From: Bacteroidaceae bacterium
Lineage (GTDB): Bacteria; Bacteroidota; Bacteroidia; Bacteroidales; Bacteroidaceae
Assembly (NCBI GenBank): GCA_024699495.1
Contig: JAILPK010000001.1
Span: 18,817-82,816, forward strand
DNA: 64,000 bases
Direction of reading: 5' to 3'
In this document: piece after piece, positions 1-9,618 of the stretch
Layout of the letters: every line of letters begins with the position of its first letter
How positions within the stretch are numbered: the stretch's first letter is position 1
Notes under the pieces: model-generated
Seen by the model: the letters and a program-made list of their open reading frames with translations, nothing else
The model's database searches: none
Told to the model about the DNA's origin: nothing
Position numbers and translations under genes: made by a program

Positions 1-126
1 CAACTGCTGTGAGCGGTCGTCCAACTGGTTTGCCTGTGCGAGAAGCACCGAAGAGAAGAGTATGCTGACGACAGCAGTCACCAGCACCCCAGGCATTATC
101 CGTCTAATGTTTTTCAGGTTGTTCAT
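1..126 (-). CDS. Exported protein, N-terminal part only
   Basis: The first 42 codons of a gene that runs off the left edge. Translation from the ATG at 126-124 begins MNNLKNIRRIMPGVLVTAVV and continues through a hydrophobic run ending SSVLLAQA, a convincing signal peptide with cleavage near residue 30-32. The protein is therefore exported. A well-spaced promoter (185-216, minus strand) lies about 60 bp upstream and supports this start, although Met11 is an alternative. It diverges from the dcw cluster. Too little is visible to name a family; it is clearly not mraZ. Confidence 0.6.
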   Translation of the reverse strand, partial: MNNLKNIRRIMPGVLVTAVVSILFSSVLLAQANQLDDRSQQL

Positions 127-458
127 CGATGTTTATGGGGCTATCTTGTTTTTTTGAATGCGGTCTTAACCGCTTTAGCCGGTGCAAATATAGTTATTGC
201 AACTCAAACCTCCAAATTTTTATACAAACTTTTAATCTTTGCAAACTTAAAACTGACAAGTTGATAGCCAAAGACTGCTTTTGACATATCAAAAACACAC
301 CTAACCATCAAGTTTTTAGACCTTGACCATCAGTTTATTCAAGTTAAAGATTTACGCTAACTGTACAAACGCTTGTTTATTAGGTAATTATCTTTTTTAA
401 GATTATTTAATACGCAATTGTTTGTGCTTAATTAATAAATTTTGCTTAAATTCGCGGC
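127..458. other. Divergent intergenic region, 332 bp
   Basis: AT-rich spacer between the exported-protein gene and rsmH. It holds a clear minus-strand promoter at 185-216. For rsmH I see only a near-match, TAAATTTTG at 436-444, one base too long for TAnnTTTG and 14 bases from the ATG, so the dcw promoter is not firmly located. No ORF or RNA gene was recognised, and no mraZ, which often precedes rsmH in other bacteria. Confidence 0.6.
185..216 (-). promoter_or_regulatory. Bacteroidetes-type promoter for the leftmost gene
   Basis: Read on the minus strand, TTTG (213-216) is followed after exactly 20 bases by TATATTTG (185-192). This matches the primary-sigma consensus of Bacteroidetes (TTTG, 19-21 bases, TAnnTTTG). 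Transcription would begin near 178, giving a leader of about 50 bases before the ATG at 126. Confidence 0.7.
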
Positions 459-1388
459 ATGAAAGTAGCCCCCTATCACACACCAGTCCTCTTAAAGCCA
501 GCAGTGGCGGGCCTTTTGACGCATTTGGACGGGGTCTATGTAGATGTTACATTCGGCGGCGGCGGGCATAGTGGAGCTATATTGGAGCAGCTCTCTGAAG
601 GAGGGCACCTCTATTCCTTCGATCAGGATGCCGATGCGCAGGCAAACACAGAGCGGGAGCCCTTCTGTAGTCGCAGGGGGCAATTCACCTTTGTCCGCAG
701 CAATTTCCGTTATCTTCACAACTGGATGCGATATTACGGGGTGGAGCAGATCGACGGACTTTTGGCAGATCTTGGGGTCTCGAGTCACCATTTTGACACC
801 GAGGACCGCGGATTCAGTTTCCGTTTCGATGCGCCGCTTGACATGCGAATGAACCAGCGGGGAGGGCAGACGGCGGCGGACCTGGTCAACAAGGCGGATG
901 CGGAGGTGCTGACCCGCATATTCCGGTTCTACGGCGAGCTGCGCCAGGCAAATCGTCTCGCAGATGCTATCGTCAGAGAGAGAGCCAAGGGGGAGATTAA
1001 AACCACAGGGCAGCTTGCCGACATACTCTCGCCTCTGTGCAGCAGAGAGCACGAACGGAAAGATCTGACCAAAGTGTTCCAGGCTCTGCGTATCGAAGTC
1101 AACCACGAGATGGACGCGCTGCAGGAGATGCTGATGGCCGCAATCAGACTGTTGGCGCCGGGCGGCAGGCTCGTAGTGCTGTCATATCATTCTATTGAGG
1201 ACCGCATCGTGAAGAATCTTATGCGTGCCGGGAACCTGGAGGGTAAGGTGGAGAGAGACTTCTTCGGCCGCACTCAGGCACCGCTGATTCCATTGGGCAA
1301 GCCTGTTATCCCTTCGGCAGAAGAGCTGGAGATGAACCCGAGGAGCCGCAGCGCAAAACTGAGGGTAGCGGCCAAACCGGAAGAATAA
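459..1388 (+). CDS. rsmH: 16S rRNA (cytosine(1402)-N(4))-methyltransferase RsmH (MraW)
   Basis: SAM-dependent methyltransferase that N4-methylates C1402 of 16S rRNA in the ribosomal P site. The 309-aa product has the family length. It opens with the HTPVLL motif near residue 8 and the glycine-rich SAM loop FGGGGHSGAIL at about residues 32-42. DLGVSSHHFD and DMRMN are further family signatures, and the C-terminal half carries LSYHSIEDRIVK and NPRSRSAKLR. It is the first gene of the dcw cluster, with ftsL 61 bp downstream. The start is the first ATG of the frame and aligns with the conserved N-terminus. Confidence 0.97.
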   Translation: MKVAPYHTPVLLKPAVAGLLTHLDGVYVDVTFGGGGHSGAILEQLSEGGHLYSFDQDADAQANTEREPFCSRRGQFTFVRSNFRYLHNWMRYYGVEQIDGLLADLGVSSHHFDTEDRGFSFRFDAPLDMRMNQRGGQTAADLVNKADAEVLTRIFRFYGELRQANRLADAIVRERAKGEIKTTGQLADILSPLCSREHERKDLTKVFQALRIEVNHEMDALQEMLMAAIRLLAPGGRLVVLSYHSIEDRIVKNLMRAGNLEGKVERDFFGRTQAPLIPLGKPVIPSAEELEMNPRSRSAKLRVAAKPEE

Positions 1389-1449
1389 GGAGTAGAGAAA
1401 AACACAATCGAGCGATAATCGGCAATTCGACAAGGAGCGGAAGCGATAT

Positions 1450-1986
1450 ATGAAAAAGGAGAACATAAAAAATAACGAAATCCCTCTTGAGGTGACTTGG
1501 GGGGAAGGGGACGACCCCGTGGCAGTGGGCGATAAGGGCGACACGGCTGCGGAGGTTGCTGATTCCGTGCCTGACGAGGTGGACAGTGCGATTCCCGAGG
1601 CTGTTCTGGACAATGGGGAACAGTCCAACGGCAAGACCATCTGGATGAGATTGTTCCAGTCGGAGGACCTCCCGCAACTGACTCTGCGTGAAATCCTCGG
1701 GGGCGACTTCCTGCTCGGCACCTTCATCCGCCGGGAAATATGGTTCATTATGCTCCTCGTGCTTTTGGGAATTATATACATCACCAACCGCTATGCAGCG
1801 CAGCAGGAAATAATTCACGAAGAGAACCTGCGCAAGGAACTGGTGGAGAAGAAGAATTTTGCTCTGACAAGATACAGCGAGCTGACTCAGCAGAGCCGGC
1901 AAAGTGTGCTGGAACAGAAACTGCGTCTATATGGCGACAGCACCCTGACTATTCCCAAGGAGCCGCCATTCATCATAAAGAAATGA
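1450..1986 (+). CDS. ftsL: FtsL-like cell division protein
   Basis: Small bitopic protein in the ftsL position between rsmH and ftsI. Residues 1-95 are an acidic, low-complexity cytoplasmic tail, unusually long for FtsL. One membrane segment follows at about residues 97-112 (rich in I, L, V). A periplasmic heptad-patterned helix then spans about residues 117-165 (IIHEENLRKELVEKK and onward), as expected for a leucine-zipper partner of FtsQ and FtsI. Primary identity to FtsL is always low, so the call rests on topology, size (178 aa) and position. Bacteroidetes versions with long N-terminal tails are known. Confidence 0.85.
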   Translation: MKKENIKNNEIPLEVTWGEGDDPVAVGDKGDTAAEVADSVPDEVDSAIPEAVLDNGEQSNGKTIWMRLFQSEDLPQLTLREILGGDFLLGTFIRREIWFIMLLVLLGIIYITNRYAAQQEIIHEENLRKELVEKKNFALTRYSELTQQSRQSVLEQKLRLYGDSTLTIPKEPPFIIKK

Positions 1987-2100
1987 CGGGAAGGCCGCGA
2001 AAACAGAGGATAAGCCGCGGGAAAGCCACGCATTCAAGAAGATAGAAGACAAACGAAAAGATTAAGAAGAGACCGGAAGACAAAGGAGAAATAACCAGAT

Positions 2101-4191
2101 ATGAATTTCGACAAGAAACGAACCATACCACGCTATTCGGCTATCATCATCATTCTGGCGATGGTAGGAGCGGCCATAATCGGCAAGGCAGCCTACGAGA
2201 TGTATTTCCGTGCTGGCTATTGGGAGACCGTGAGGAAGCGTATGGCAGCCGAGCAGCGTGACATACCCGCAGCCCGCGGCAATATCTATTCTGCTGACGG
2301 CCAGCTTATGGTTGGCTCAATGCCGATTTACACTATCTGTGCCGATTTCGCCGTGATAGACCGCAAGGACAGCGTGGCCGAAAAGAAACTGCGTATCTGG
2401 CGCGACACCACTTACGAGCGGGAGGCAGACAGCCTCTGCATCGGACTGAGCCGTCTTTTCCCCGAGTATTCTGCAGCCGAATTCCGCAAGAAACTGGATC
2501 AGGCACGCCTCAACGGCAAGCGTTATGAAGCCGGGCAGAGAGGCATCCGCCGCACAATAACACTTGCGAACAACGTGTCATATATCAAATACCGCGAATT
2601 CCTGAAACTCCCTTATGTCCGTTACGGACGTATGAAATCCGGATTCTACGGAGACGAGATACCACAGCGCCAGAAGCCTTATGGCAATATGGCCAAACGC
2701 ACTCTGGGCTCACTGATGACCACCAACGACTCGGCCAAGAACGGACTCGAACTGGCTTACGACTCCATCCTGCGTGGAGAAAACGGCAAGCAACACCGCG
2801 AGAAGGTGCGCTCTTATTGGATGGACAAGACAGACTTGGAGCCTGTGGACGGGCTCGACCTCATCACCACAATCGACGTGGGAATGCAGGATGCAGCCGA
2901 GAAAGCCATCGTAAAGAAACTGAAGGAAATCAACGGCGAAATCGGAGTTGTGGTGCTCATGGAGGTAGCCACCGGCGATGTCAAGGCAATAGTAAATATG
3001 ACGAGAATGCCGGACGGCCGCTATGCAGAGGTGAAGAACAATGCGATAACAGACCTCTGGGAGCCGGGTTCTACGTTCAAAACGGCGTCGATGATGGTGG
3101 CTCTTGAAGACGGAAAGGTAGATATGGACGACTATGTTGAGACGGCCAACGGACAGTGGATGATGCATGGGCGCACGATGAAAGACCACAACTGGCGCCG
3201 GGGCGGCTACGGACGCATCTCCATTCCCGAAGTGCTTATGTATTCCAGCAACGTTGGCATCAGCCGTATCATAGACGACAACTATAGGGATAATCCCGAG
3301 AAATACGTTGACGGCCTTTATCGCGAGGGCGTGGGTGTACCCTTCGACCTGCCGTTCCCCGGAGCGGGCAAGCCTTATGTTCGCCGCCCGAAGCCCGATG
3401 GCAGCAACTGGAGCAAGACAGCTCTGCCATGGATGAGCATAGGCTATGAGACACAAATACCTCCCATTTACACTCTGACGTTCTATAATGCAATCGCCAA
3501 CAACGGACGCATGGTGAAGCCGCGTTTCGTGAGAGAAATCAGAAAAGACGGGCAGACAGTGAAGGAATTCCCCGTGGAAGTAGTCAAAGAGCGGATCTGC
3601 TCACCCCATACGCTGAAAGACATTCATACTATCCTGGAGATGGTTGTGAATCACCCCAAAGGCCTCGGCCGCAAAGCAGGCTGCAAGCAGTTTAAAGTGT
3701 GCGGAAAAACAGGCACTGCGCAGGTGGCCGACGAACATGGCTCCTACCACAACGGGACGGCCCGCTATATGGTCAGCTTCTGCGGATTCTATCCCAGCGA
3801 GGCTCCCAAATATAGTTGCATAGTGTGCATCAAGAAGAGCGGTCTGCCGGCAAGCGGCGGCGGACAGTGCGGACCTGTGTTCAGCGAGATAGCCCAGACA
3901 GTGATGGCAAAAGGCGTATTCCGGCAAGCTGAAGAGGCCGCAGACAGCACGTCGATATTCACCGCTCCGCCAGCTCCGGCCCTGCCGCAACTGACCCAGG
4001 GCACGATGCCAGACCTGACTGGTTTGGGTGCGCGGGATGCGGTAAGACTTGTGGAGAAGCTCGGTCTGCGGGCCCGTATCCATGGCAGAGGCATTGTCTG
4101 TGCCCAAGACATCAAAGCTGAATCCAAGGTGACCAAAGGCCAGGTGGTGACACTCACCCTGAAAGCCCCCGGAGAGAAGCAAAAGAAGTGA
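2101..4191 (+). CDS. ftsI: Peptidoglycan D,D-transpeptidase FtsI (PBP3) with PASTA domain
   Basis: Class B penicillin-binding protein that cross-links septal peptidoglycan in the periplasm. After one N-terminal membrane anchor (about residues 13-33) comes the PBP dimerisation domain with AARGNIYSADG, then the transpeptidase domain. All three catalytic motifs are intact: S324-T-F-K327 (nucleophile Ser324), S382-S-N384 and K536-T-G538. The C-terminus (about residues 635-690, TMPDLTGLGARDAVRLVEKL) is a PASTA domain, typical of the Bacteroidetes FtsI/SpoVD type. It lies 114 bp after ftsL and 35 bp before murE. Confidence 0.97.
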   Translation: MNFDKKRTIPRYSAIIIILAMVGAAIIGKAAYEMYFRAGYWETVRKRMAAEQRDIPAARGNIYSADGQLMVGSMPIYTICADFAVIDRKDSVAEKKLRIWRDTTYEREADSLCIGLSRLFPEYSAAEFRKKLDQARLNGKRYEAGQRGIRRTITLANNVSYIKYREFLKLPYVRYGRMKSGFYGDEIPQRQKPYGNMAKRTLGSLMTTNDSAKNGLELAYDSILRGENGKQHREKVRSYWMDKTDLEPVDGLDLITTIDVGMQDAAEKAIVKKLKEINGEIGVVVLMEVATGDVKAIVNMTRMPDGRYAEVKNNAITDLWEPGSTFKTASMMVALEDGKVDMDDYVETANGQWMMHGRTMKDHNWRRGGYGRISIPEVLMYSSNVGISRIIDDNYRDNPEKYVDGLYREGVGVPFDLPFPGAGKPYVRRPKPDGSNWSKTALPWMSIGYETQIPPIYTLTFYNAIANNGRMVKPRFVREIRKDGQTVKEFPVEVVKERICSPHTLKDIHTILEMVVNHPKGLGRKAGCKQFKVCGKTGTAQVADEHGSYHNGTARYMVSFCGFYPSEAPKYSCIVCIKKSGLPASGGGQCGPVFSEIAQTVMAKGVFRQAEEAADSTSIFTAPPAPALPQLTQGTMPDLTGLGARDAVRLVEKLGLRARIHGRGIVCAQDIKAESKVTKGQVVTLTLKAPGEKQKK

Positions 4192-4226
4192 AGCAATCGT
4201 AAAAGTTCAGAAAATAAAAGCTGTTT

Positions 4227-5678
4227 ATGAAACTATCTGAAATAATAAAGAACATTAAGACGCTCAACGTAGTTGGAAACGCTGACGTGAATATCAGTGA
4301 TGTGCAGATAAATTCGCGTCAGGTCGCTCCGGGCACTTTGTTCATCGCCATCCGCGGGACAGTAACCGACGGGCACAAATTCATACCTGGTGCCTTAGAA
4401 GCGGGGGCTTCTGCAGTAATATGCGAACAGATTCCTGATGAGCGCCCCGCAGGCGTGACATTCATCCAGGTAGAGAACTCTGAGGCTGCAGCCAGTCCGG
4501 CCGCTACCGCCTTCTTCGGGAATCCCACCGAGAAGCTCGACCTGATAGGCGTGACTGGCACCAACGGCAAGACTACAATAGCTACCCTGCTCTATACAAT
4601 GTTCAGGCAGATGGGGTATAAGTGCGGTCTCATTTCTACCGTTTGCAATTACATTGACGGTGAGGCGATCCCTACTGAGCACACAACCCCGGACCCGATC
4701 ACTCTGAACCGCCTGCTCGGTAAGATGGCCGACGAGGGGTGCAAATATGCGTTTATGGAGGTGAGCAGCCACAGCGTTGTGCAGCATCGCATCGGCGGAC
4801 TGAAATTCCGTGGCGGCATCTTCACCAATCTTACCAGAGACCATCTCGACTACCATAAGACCTTCGAGAACTATCGCGATGCCAAGAAAGCATTTTTCGA
4901 CTCTCTCGGTCAGGATGCTTTCGCCGTAACCAATGCTGACGACAAGAACGGGGCAGTGATGGTTCAGAACACCAAGGCAAAAGTATATACCTATTCGCAG
5001 CGCACGCTGGCCGACTTCCATGCGCGTATTCTGGAGGAAGGCTTCGACGGCATGCAGATAGAGATGAACGGCCGCGAGCTGAATGTGCAGTTCATCGGCC
5101 ATTTCAATGTAAGCAACCTGCTGGCGGTTTATGGAGCCGCAGTCAGTCTTGGGCGCAAACCCGAGGATGTTTTGCTGCAGCTCAGCACCCTGCATCCCGT
5201 GAACGGCCGCTTTGAAACTATCCGTTCCAACGACGGCGTGACGGCCATAGTGGATTATGCACATACGCCTGATGCCTTAGACAATGTGCTGGCGACCATC
5301 AACGAAATTCTGCAGCATCGCGGACAATGCATCACAGTCTGCGGCGCAGGCGGCAACCGCGACAAGGGCAAACGTCCGCTGATGGCGCAGAGCGCCGTGC
5401 GTGCCTCTGACCGCGTAATCATAACCAGCGACAACCCACGTTTCGAGGAGCCTCAGGACATTATCAACGACATGCTGGCCGGTCTGAATGATACTGACAT
5501 GAAGAAAGTGATTTCCATTGCCGACCGCCGCGAGGCCATCCGCACTGCGACTATGCTGGCCCAGCCAGGCGATGTGATACTCATCGCCGGCAAGGGACAT
5601 GAGGACTATCAGGATGTGAAGGGTGTGAAGCATCATTTCGACGACCATGAGGTGGTGCGCGAGGCATTTGGTATTTAA
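4227..5678 (+). CDS. murE: UDP-MurNAc-tripeptide synthetase MurE, meso-diaminopimelate adding
   Basis: Cytoplasmic Mur ligase that adds the third stem-peptide residue to UDP-MurNAc-L-Ala-D-Glu using ATP. The 483-aa protein has the Mur ATP loop V109-TGTNGKTT117 and the HTTPDP substrate motif. Its DNPR motif (residues 402-405) is the signature of enzymes that select meso-diaminopimelate rather than lysine, so the peptidoglycan is predicted to be A1-gamma type. The central domain carries the conserved [10 protein letters not shown]. It sits between ftsI and mraY. Confidence 0.97.
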   Translation: MKLSEIIKNIKTLNVVGNADVNISDVQINSRQVAPGTLFIAIRGTVTDGHKFIPGALEAGASAVICEQIPDERPAGVTFIQVENSEAAASPAATAFFGNPTEKLDLIGVTGTNGKTTIATLLYTMFRQMGYKCGLISTVCNYIDGEAIPTEHTTPDPITLNRLLGKMADEGCKYAFMEVSSHSVVQHRIGGLKFRGGIFTNLTRDHLDYHKTFENYRDAKKAFFDSLGQDAFAVTNADDKNGAVMVQNTKAKVYTYSQRTLADFHARILEEGFDGMQIEMNGRELNVQFIGHFNVSNLLAVYGAAVSLGRKPEDVLLQLSTLHPVNGRFETIRSNDGVTAIVDYAHTPDALDNVLATINEILQHRGQCITVCGAGGNRDKGKRPLMAQSAVRASDRVIITSDNPRFEEPQDIINDMLAGLNDTDMKKVISIADRREAIRTATMLAQPGDVILIAGKGHEDYQDVKGVKHHFDDHEVVREAFGI

Positions 5679-5720
5679 TAAATGGCTATTTGTTCTAAAC
5701 ACTAAAAAAGTTATCCATAG

Positions 5721-6983
5721 ATGCTATATTATTTTTTCAGATATCTCAGCCAGTTCGGAATCTCTGGTTCCCACTTGTGGACGTATATCAGCTTCCGCGG
5801 ACTGCTCACGCTGGTTCTCTCGCTGATTATCTCGGCGTGGTTCGGCGAGTGGTTCATAAAATATATGAGGAAACGCAAAGCCGTTGAAGAGCAGCGCGAC
5901 GCAAGTATCGACCCTTACGGAGTGGAGAAGCAGGGAGTCCCCACGATGGGTGGCGTAATCATCATCGTGGCGACAGTGGTTCCCAGCCTCTTGTTCGGGC
6001 GTCTGCGCAACATATATATGCTCATCATGCTCGTCACCATAGTGTGGTTCGGTCTGCTTGGTTTCCTCGACGACTATCTGAAAATGAAGCGCAGCAAGGA
6101 TGGTCTGAAGCCTATCTTCAAACTGGCCGGGCAGGCTCTGCTCGGACTGGGCGTAGGCCTTACCCTGTGGCTCAGTCCAGATGCTGTAATCCGCGAGAAC
6201 ATCACCATCAAACAGCAGAATGGCGTGGAGGTTGTTCATAAGAGCGACCCCGTAAAATCCACCCTCACCACAATCCCGTTCGTAAAGAACAACAACCTGA
6301 GTTACACCGAGGCGATGTCCTTCTTCGGAAAATACAAGCATGCTGCCGGTTGGATATTCTTCGTTATCGTCACCACATTCGTTGTCATGGCCGTGTCCAA
6401 CGGAGCGAACCTCAACGACGGGATGGACGGGCTCTGCGCCGGCAATTCTGCTATTATGGCTTTGGCATTGGGCATTCTGGCCTATGTGAGTTCGCATCTG
6501 AATATGGCTGCATACCTGAATATAATGTTTGTGCCCGGGTCGGAGGAACTCGTGATTTTCCTTCTGGCTTTCGTAGGCGCTCTAATCGGTTTCTTATGGT
6601 ATAATGCATATCCGGCCCAGATATTTATGGGTGACACAGGCAGTCTGGCCATCGGAGGCGTCATAGCCGTCACAGCAATAATAATCCACAAGGAACTGCT
6701 CATCCCCATCCTCTGCTTTGTCTTCCTGATGGAGAGCATCAGCGTTATCCTGCAGACCGAAGTGGCTAAATACGGAAACAAGCGCGGCAAAAAACTCCGC
6801 GTGTTCAAGCGCGCACCGCTCCACGACACCTTCCGCGTAAAGCCGGGGCAGCTGCCTGCCGATTTCCACGTGTTTCTCAACTGGCCGCGGGGATGCTGGC
6901 TTGAAAGCAAGATAACCGTTCGTTTCTGGATAGTCACTATCATGATGGCCGCATTAGCTATCATAACCCTCAAAATCAGATAA
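5721..6983 (+). CDS. mraY: Phospho-MurNAc-pentapeptide transferase MraY
   Basis: Integral membrane enzyme that transfers phospho-MurNAc-pentapeptide from UDP to undecaprenyl phosphate, making lipid I. The 420-aa protein has about ten membrane segments, PTMGGVIII, the catalytic FLDDYLK region, NLNDGMDGL and FMGDTGSLA. Its size exceeds the roughly 360 aa of the E. coli protein through a longer loop at about residues 155-195, as in other Bacteroidetes. The usual triple-His motif near the C-terminus reads H368-D-T-F371, so only the first His is kept. The C-terminal ESKITVRFWI is conserved. Confidence 0.96.
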   Translation: MLYYFFRYLSQFGISGSHLWTYISFRGLLTLVLSLIISAWFGEWFIKYMRKRKAVEEQRDASIDPYGVEKQGVPTMGGVIIIVATVVPSLLFGRLRNIYMLIMLVTIVWFGLLGFLDDYLKMKRSKDGLKPIFKLAGQALLGLGVGLTLWLSPDAVIRENITIKQQNGVEVVHKSDPVKSTLTTIPFVKNNNLSYTEAMSFFGKYKHAAGWIFFVIVTTFVVMAVSNGANLNDGMDGLCAGNSAIMALALGILAYVSSHLNMAAYLNIMFVPGSEELVIFLLAFVGALIGFLWYNAYPAQIFMGDTGSLAIGGVIAVTAIIIHKELLIPILCFVFLMESISVILQTEVAKYGNKRGKKLRVFKRAPLHDTFRVKPGQLPADFHVFLNWPRGCWLESKITVRFWIVTIMMAALAIITLKIR

Positions 6984-6998
6984 TTCATCAATCGCAAT

Positions 6999-8330
6999 AT
7001 GGATAGAATCGTTATATTAGGAGCCGCAGAGAGTGGTGTAGGAGCCGCCGTATTGGCCAAGAAAGAAGGCTTCGACGTGTTTGTCTCCGACATGGGTAAG
7101 ATAAAGGCCCACTACAAAGAAATGCTCAACGAGCGGGGCATAGCGTGGGAAGAGGGGCAACACACCGAAGACCTCATTCTCAATGCGAAGGAGATAATCA
7201 AGAGCCCGGGAATCCCCGACAAGGCCGCCATGGTCCAGAAGGTGCGCGCTGCAGGCATACCTATAATCAGCGAGATAGAGTTTGCCGGAAGATATACTGA
7301 CTCCAAGATGGTCTGCATCACGGGCTCAAACGGAAAGACCACCACTACAAGCCTCATCTATCACATTTTCAAGAATGCGGGCTACGATGTGGGACTGGCC
7401 GGAAACATCGGCAACTCACTTGCCCTGCAGGTGGCTGAAGACCCCCATGCCATATATGTGATCGAACTTTCCAGCTTCCAACTGGATAATATGTATAACT
7501 TCCGGGCCAACATCGCTGTTCTGCTCAATATCACTCCCGATCACCTCGACCGATATGACTTCAAGATGCAGAACTACACAGACTCGAAGATGCGCATCAT
7601 ACGTAATCAGACCAAGGATGACGCCTTCGTATTCTGGAATGACGATCCTGTCATTGCCCGGGAACTGAAGAAATACAACATAGAGAGCCGCCTCTGCCCC
7701 TTCAGCATCCTGAAGAAGGACGGAATGATCGGCTATATCGCCGACGGAGAGTATGTAATCGAGGAGCCGACCCCGTTTAATATGGAGCAGGAAGAGCTCT
7801 CGCTCACCGGCAAGCACAACCTCTACAACAGCCTTGCCGCAGGCATCACGGCTGATCTGAGCGGAATAGACAGCGAGCAGATCCGCAAGAGCCTGAGCAA
7901 TTTCAAAGGCGTAGAGCACAGGCTGGAGAGCGTGTGCGACGTGCGCGGAGTCCATTATGTCAACGACTCCAAAGCCACGAATGTAGATGCCTGCTGGTAT
8001 GCTCTCGACAGCATGAAGACACCGGTTATACTCATTCTTGGCGGTCTGGACAAGGGCAACGACTATGAGGCAATCCGTGAGCTGGTGCGTCAGAAATGCC
8101 GCGGACTGGTGTTCCTCGGTGTTGACAACCGGAAACTGCACGAGTTCTTCGACCCCATGGGCATCCCTACAGCTGAGGTGCATTCCATGCGCGACTGCGT
8201 TACTGAATGTTATCGTATGGCGCAGCCCGGTGACACTGTCCTGCTGAGCCCCTGTTGTGCCAGCTTCGACCTGTTCAAGAATATGGAGGACCGCGGCGAG
8301 CAGTTCAAGGAATATGTCCGGGCCCTGTAA
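6999..8330 (+). CDS. murD: UDP-MurNAc-L-alanine--D-glutamate ligase MurD
   Basis: Cytoplasmic ATP-dependent ligase adding D-Glu to UDP-MurNAc-L-Ala. The N-terminal UDP-binding domain begins VILGAAESGVGAAVLAKKEG. The ATP loop is G109-SNGKTTTT, followed by ELSSFQLD and LNITPDHLDRY. The C-terminal domain has HRLE, NDSKATNVDA and LSPCCASFD, all family hallmarks. Length (443 aa) is normal. It starts 15 bp after mraY and ends 31 bp before ftsW, consistent with one transcript. Confidence 0.97.
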   Translation: MDRIVILGAAESGVGAAVLAKKEGFDVFVSDMGKIKAHYKEMLNERGIAWEEGQHTEDLILNAKEIIKSPGIPDKAAMVQKVRAAGIPIISEIEFAGRYTDSKMVCITGSNGKTTTTSLIYHIFKNAGYDVGLAGNIGNSLALQVAEDPHAIYVIELSSFQLDNMYNFRANIAVLLNITPDHLDRYDFKMQNYTDSKMRIIRNQTKDDAFVFWNDDPVIARELKKYNIESRLCPFSILKKDGMIGYIADGEYVIEEPTPFNMEQEELSLTGKHNLYNSLAAGITADLSGIDSEQIRKSLSNFKGVEHRLESVCDVRGVHYVNDSKATNVDACWYALDSMKTPVILILGGLDKGNDYEAIRELVRQKCRGLVFLGVDNRKLHEFFDPMGIPTAEVHSMRDCVTECYRMAQPGDTVLLSPCCASFDLFKNMEDRGEQFKEYVRAL

Positions 8331-8361
8331 ACAAGAATAACCCTGAATACCCCAACAGTCA

Positions 8362-9558
8362 ATGGACAAAAAACTCAACATAGGTTCTTTCTTCGAAGGC
8401 GACAAAATCTTCTGGCTGGTGTTGTTCGTTCTTTGCATCATCTCAGTTCTGGAGGTCTATTCTGCCTCCAGCAACATGAGCTATCAGAGCGGCGCATTCT
8501 GGAAGCCGGTGATGGGTCACATGGTGACTATCATCTTGGGGGTGATTGTCGCTTGGATAGTGCATCGCATCCCCTGCCGTTACTTCGGTGGCATAGTGCT
8601 CTTCGGCCCGTTGCTGAGCATAGTGATGCTATTCACGGCGCTGCTGATGGGGAGTGATGTCAACGGGGCCAACCGCTGGTTTAACATCTTCGGCATTTCC
8701 TTCCAGCCCTCTGAGGTGGCCAAGGGGTCATTGATTGTAGTGGTTGCGTGGCTGCTCAGTATCATCCGCGACAAGAACAACCGCGGAACGATGGACACTT
8801 TCTGGTGGATATTCTGCATCGCAGGCCTCATCTGCATCCTTATTGTTCCTGAGAATTTCTCCACTGCTGCCCTGACGGCCGTGGTAGTCCTGCTGATGAT
8901 GATTATCGGTCAGGTGCCCTGGAAACCGTTGGGCATAATCGCAGGGATTGTGGTTGTCTGCGGCTCCATCGGATATACTACGCTGAAGATGTCATCCGAA
9001 GAGACCATTCAGGAACTCAGTGAGTTGCCTATGTTGCATCGCCTGCCCACCTGGGCCCACCGCCTGAACAACCACTCCGAACTGCCGCCGGACCCGAATG
9101 ACTACGACCTCGGCACAAATCCGCAGATTACCCAGGCGCATATCGCCATCTCCAGCAGCAATATCCTTGGCTGCGGTCCTGGCAACAGCCGCGTGCGTGA
9201 CTTCCTGCCCCAGGCTTATTCTGATTTCATCTATGCCATTATCTTGGAAGAGTTGGGCCTCATCGGCGGTTTCCTTGTGATGTTCATGTATATCATATTA
9301 TTATATAGGGCGGCGCGCATAGCCTCACGATGCGAGAAGAACTTCCCTGCCTTCCTCATCATAGGTTTGGCTCTGCTCATAGCCACGCAGGCCATGGTGA
9401 ATATGTGCGTGGCTGTCGGCATTGCGCCTGTTACCGGACAGCCGTTGCCATTGGTGAGCAGAGGCGGTTCATCGATTCTGATGAACTGCATATACATTGG
9501 AATGATGATAAGCATCAGCCGCTCTGCCCGTCAGAAAACCGAAACGGCGAATTCATAA
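8362..9558 (+). CDS. ftsW: SEDS-family septal peptidoglycan polymerase FtsW
   Basis: Multi-pass membrane glycosyltransferase that polymerises lipid II at the septum with FtsI. The 398-aa protein has about ten hydrophobic segments. Visible SEDS motifs include GANRWFNIFGISFQPSEVAK (residues about 100-120), PENFSTAAL and, near the end, GQPLPLVSRGGSS. The large periplasmic loop spans about residues 210-255. Its place between murD and murG is the standard position of ftsW and distinguishes it from rodA. Confidence 0.95.
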   Translation: MDKKLNIGSFFEGDKIFWLVLFVLCIISVLEVYSASSNMSYQSGAFWKPVMGHMVTIILGVIVAWIVHRIPCRYFGGIVLFGPLLSIVMLFTALLMGSDVNGANRWFNIFGISFQPSEVAKGSLIVVVAWLLSIIRDKNNRGTMDTFWWIFCIAGLICILIVPENFSTAALTAVVVLLMMIIGQVPWKPLGIIAGIVVVCGSIGYTTLKMSSEETIQELSELPMLHRLPTWAHRLNNHSELPPDPNDYDLGTNPQITQAHIAISSSNILGCGPGNSRVRDFLPQAYSDFIYAIILEELGLIGGFLVMFMYIILLYRAARIASRCEKNFPAFLIIGLALLIATQAMVNMCVAVGIAPVTGQPLPLVSRGGSSILMNCIYIGMMISISRSARQKTETANS

Positions 9559-9618
9559 TAACCAAACAATATAGCATTTCAAGCGAGCACTTAACACATA
9601 ATTAATTATAATAACTAA

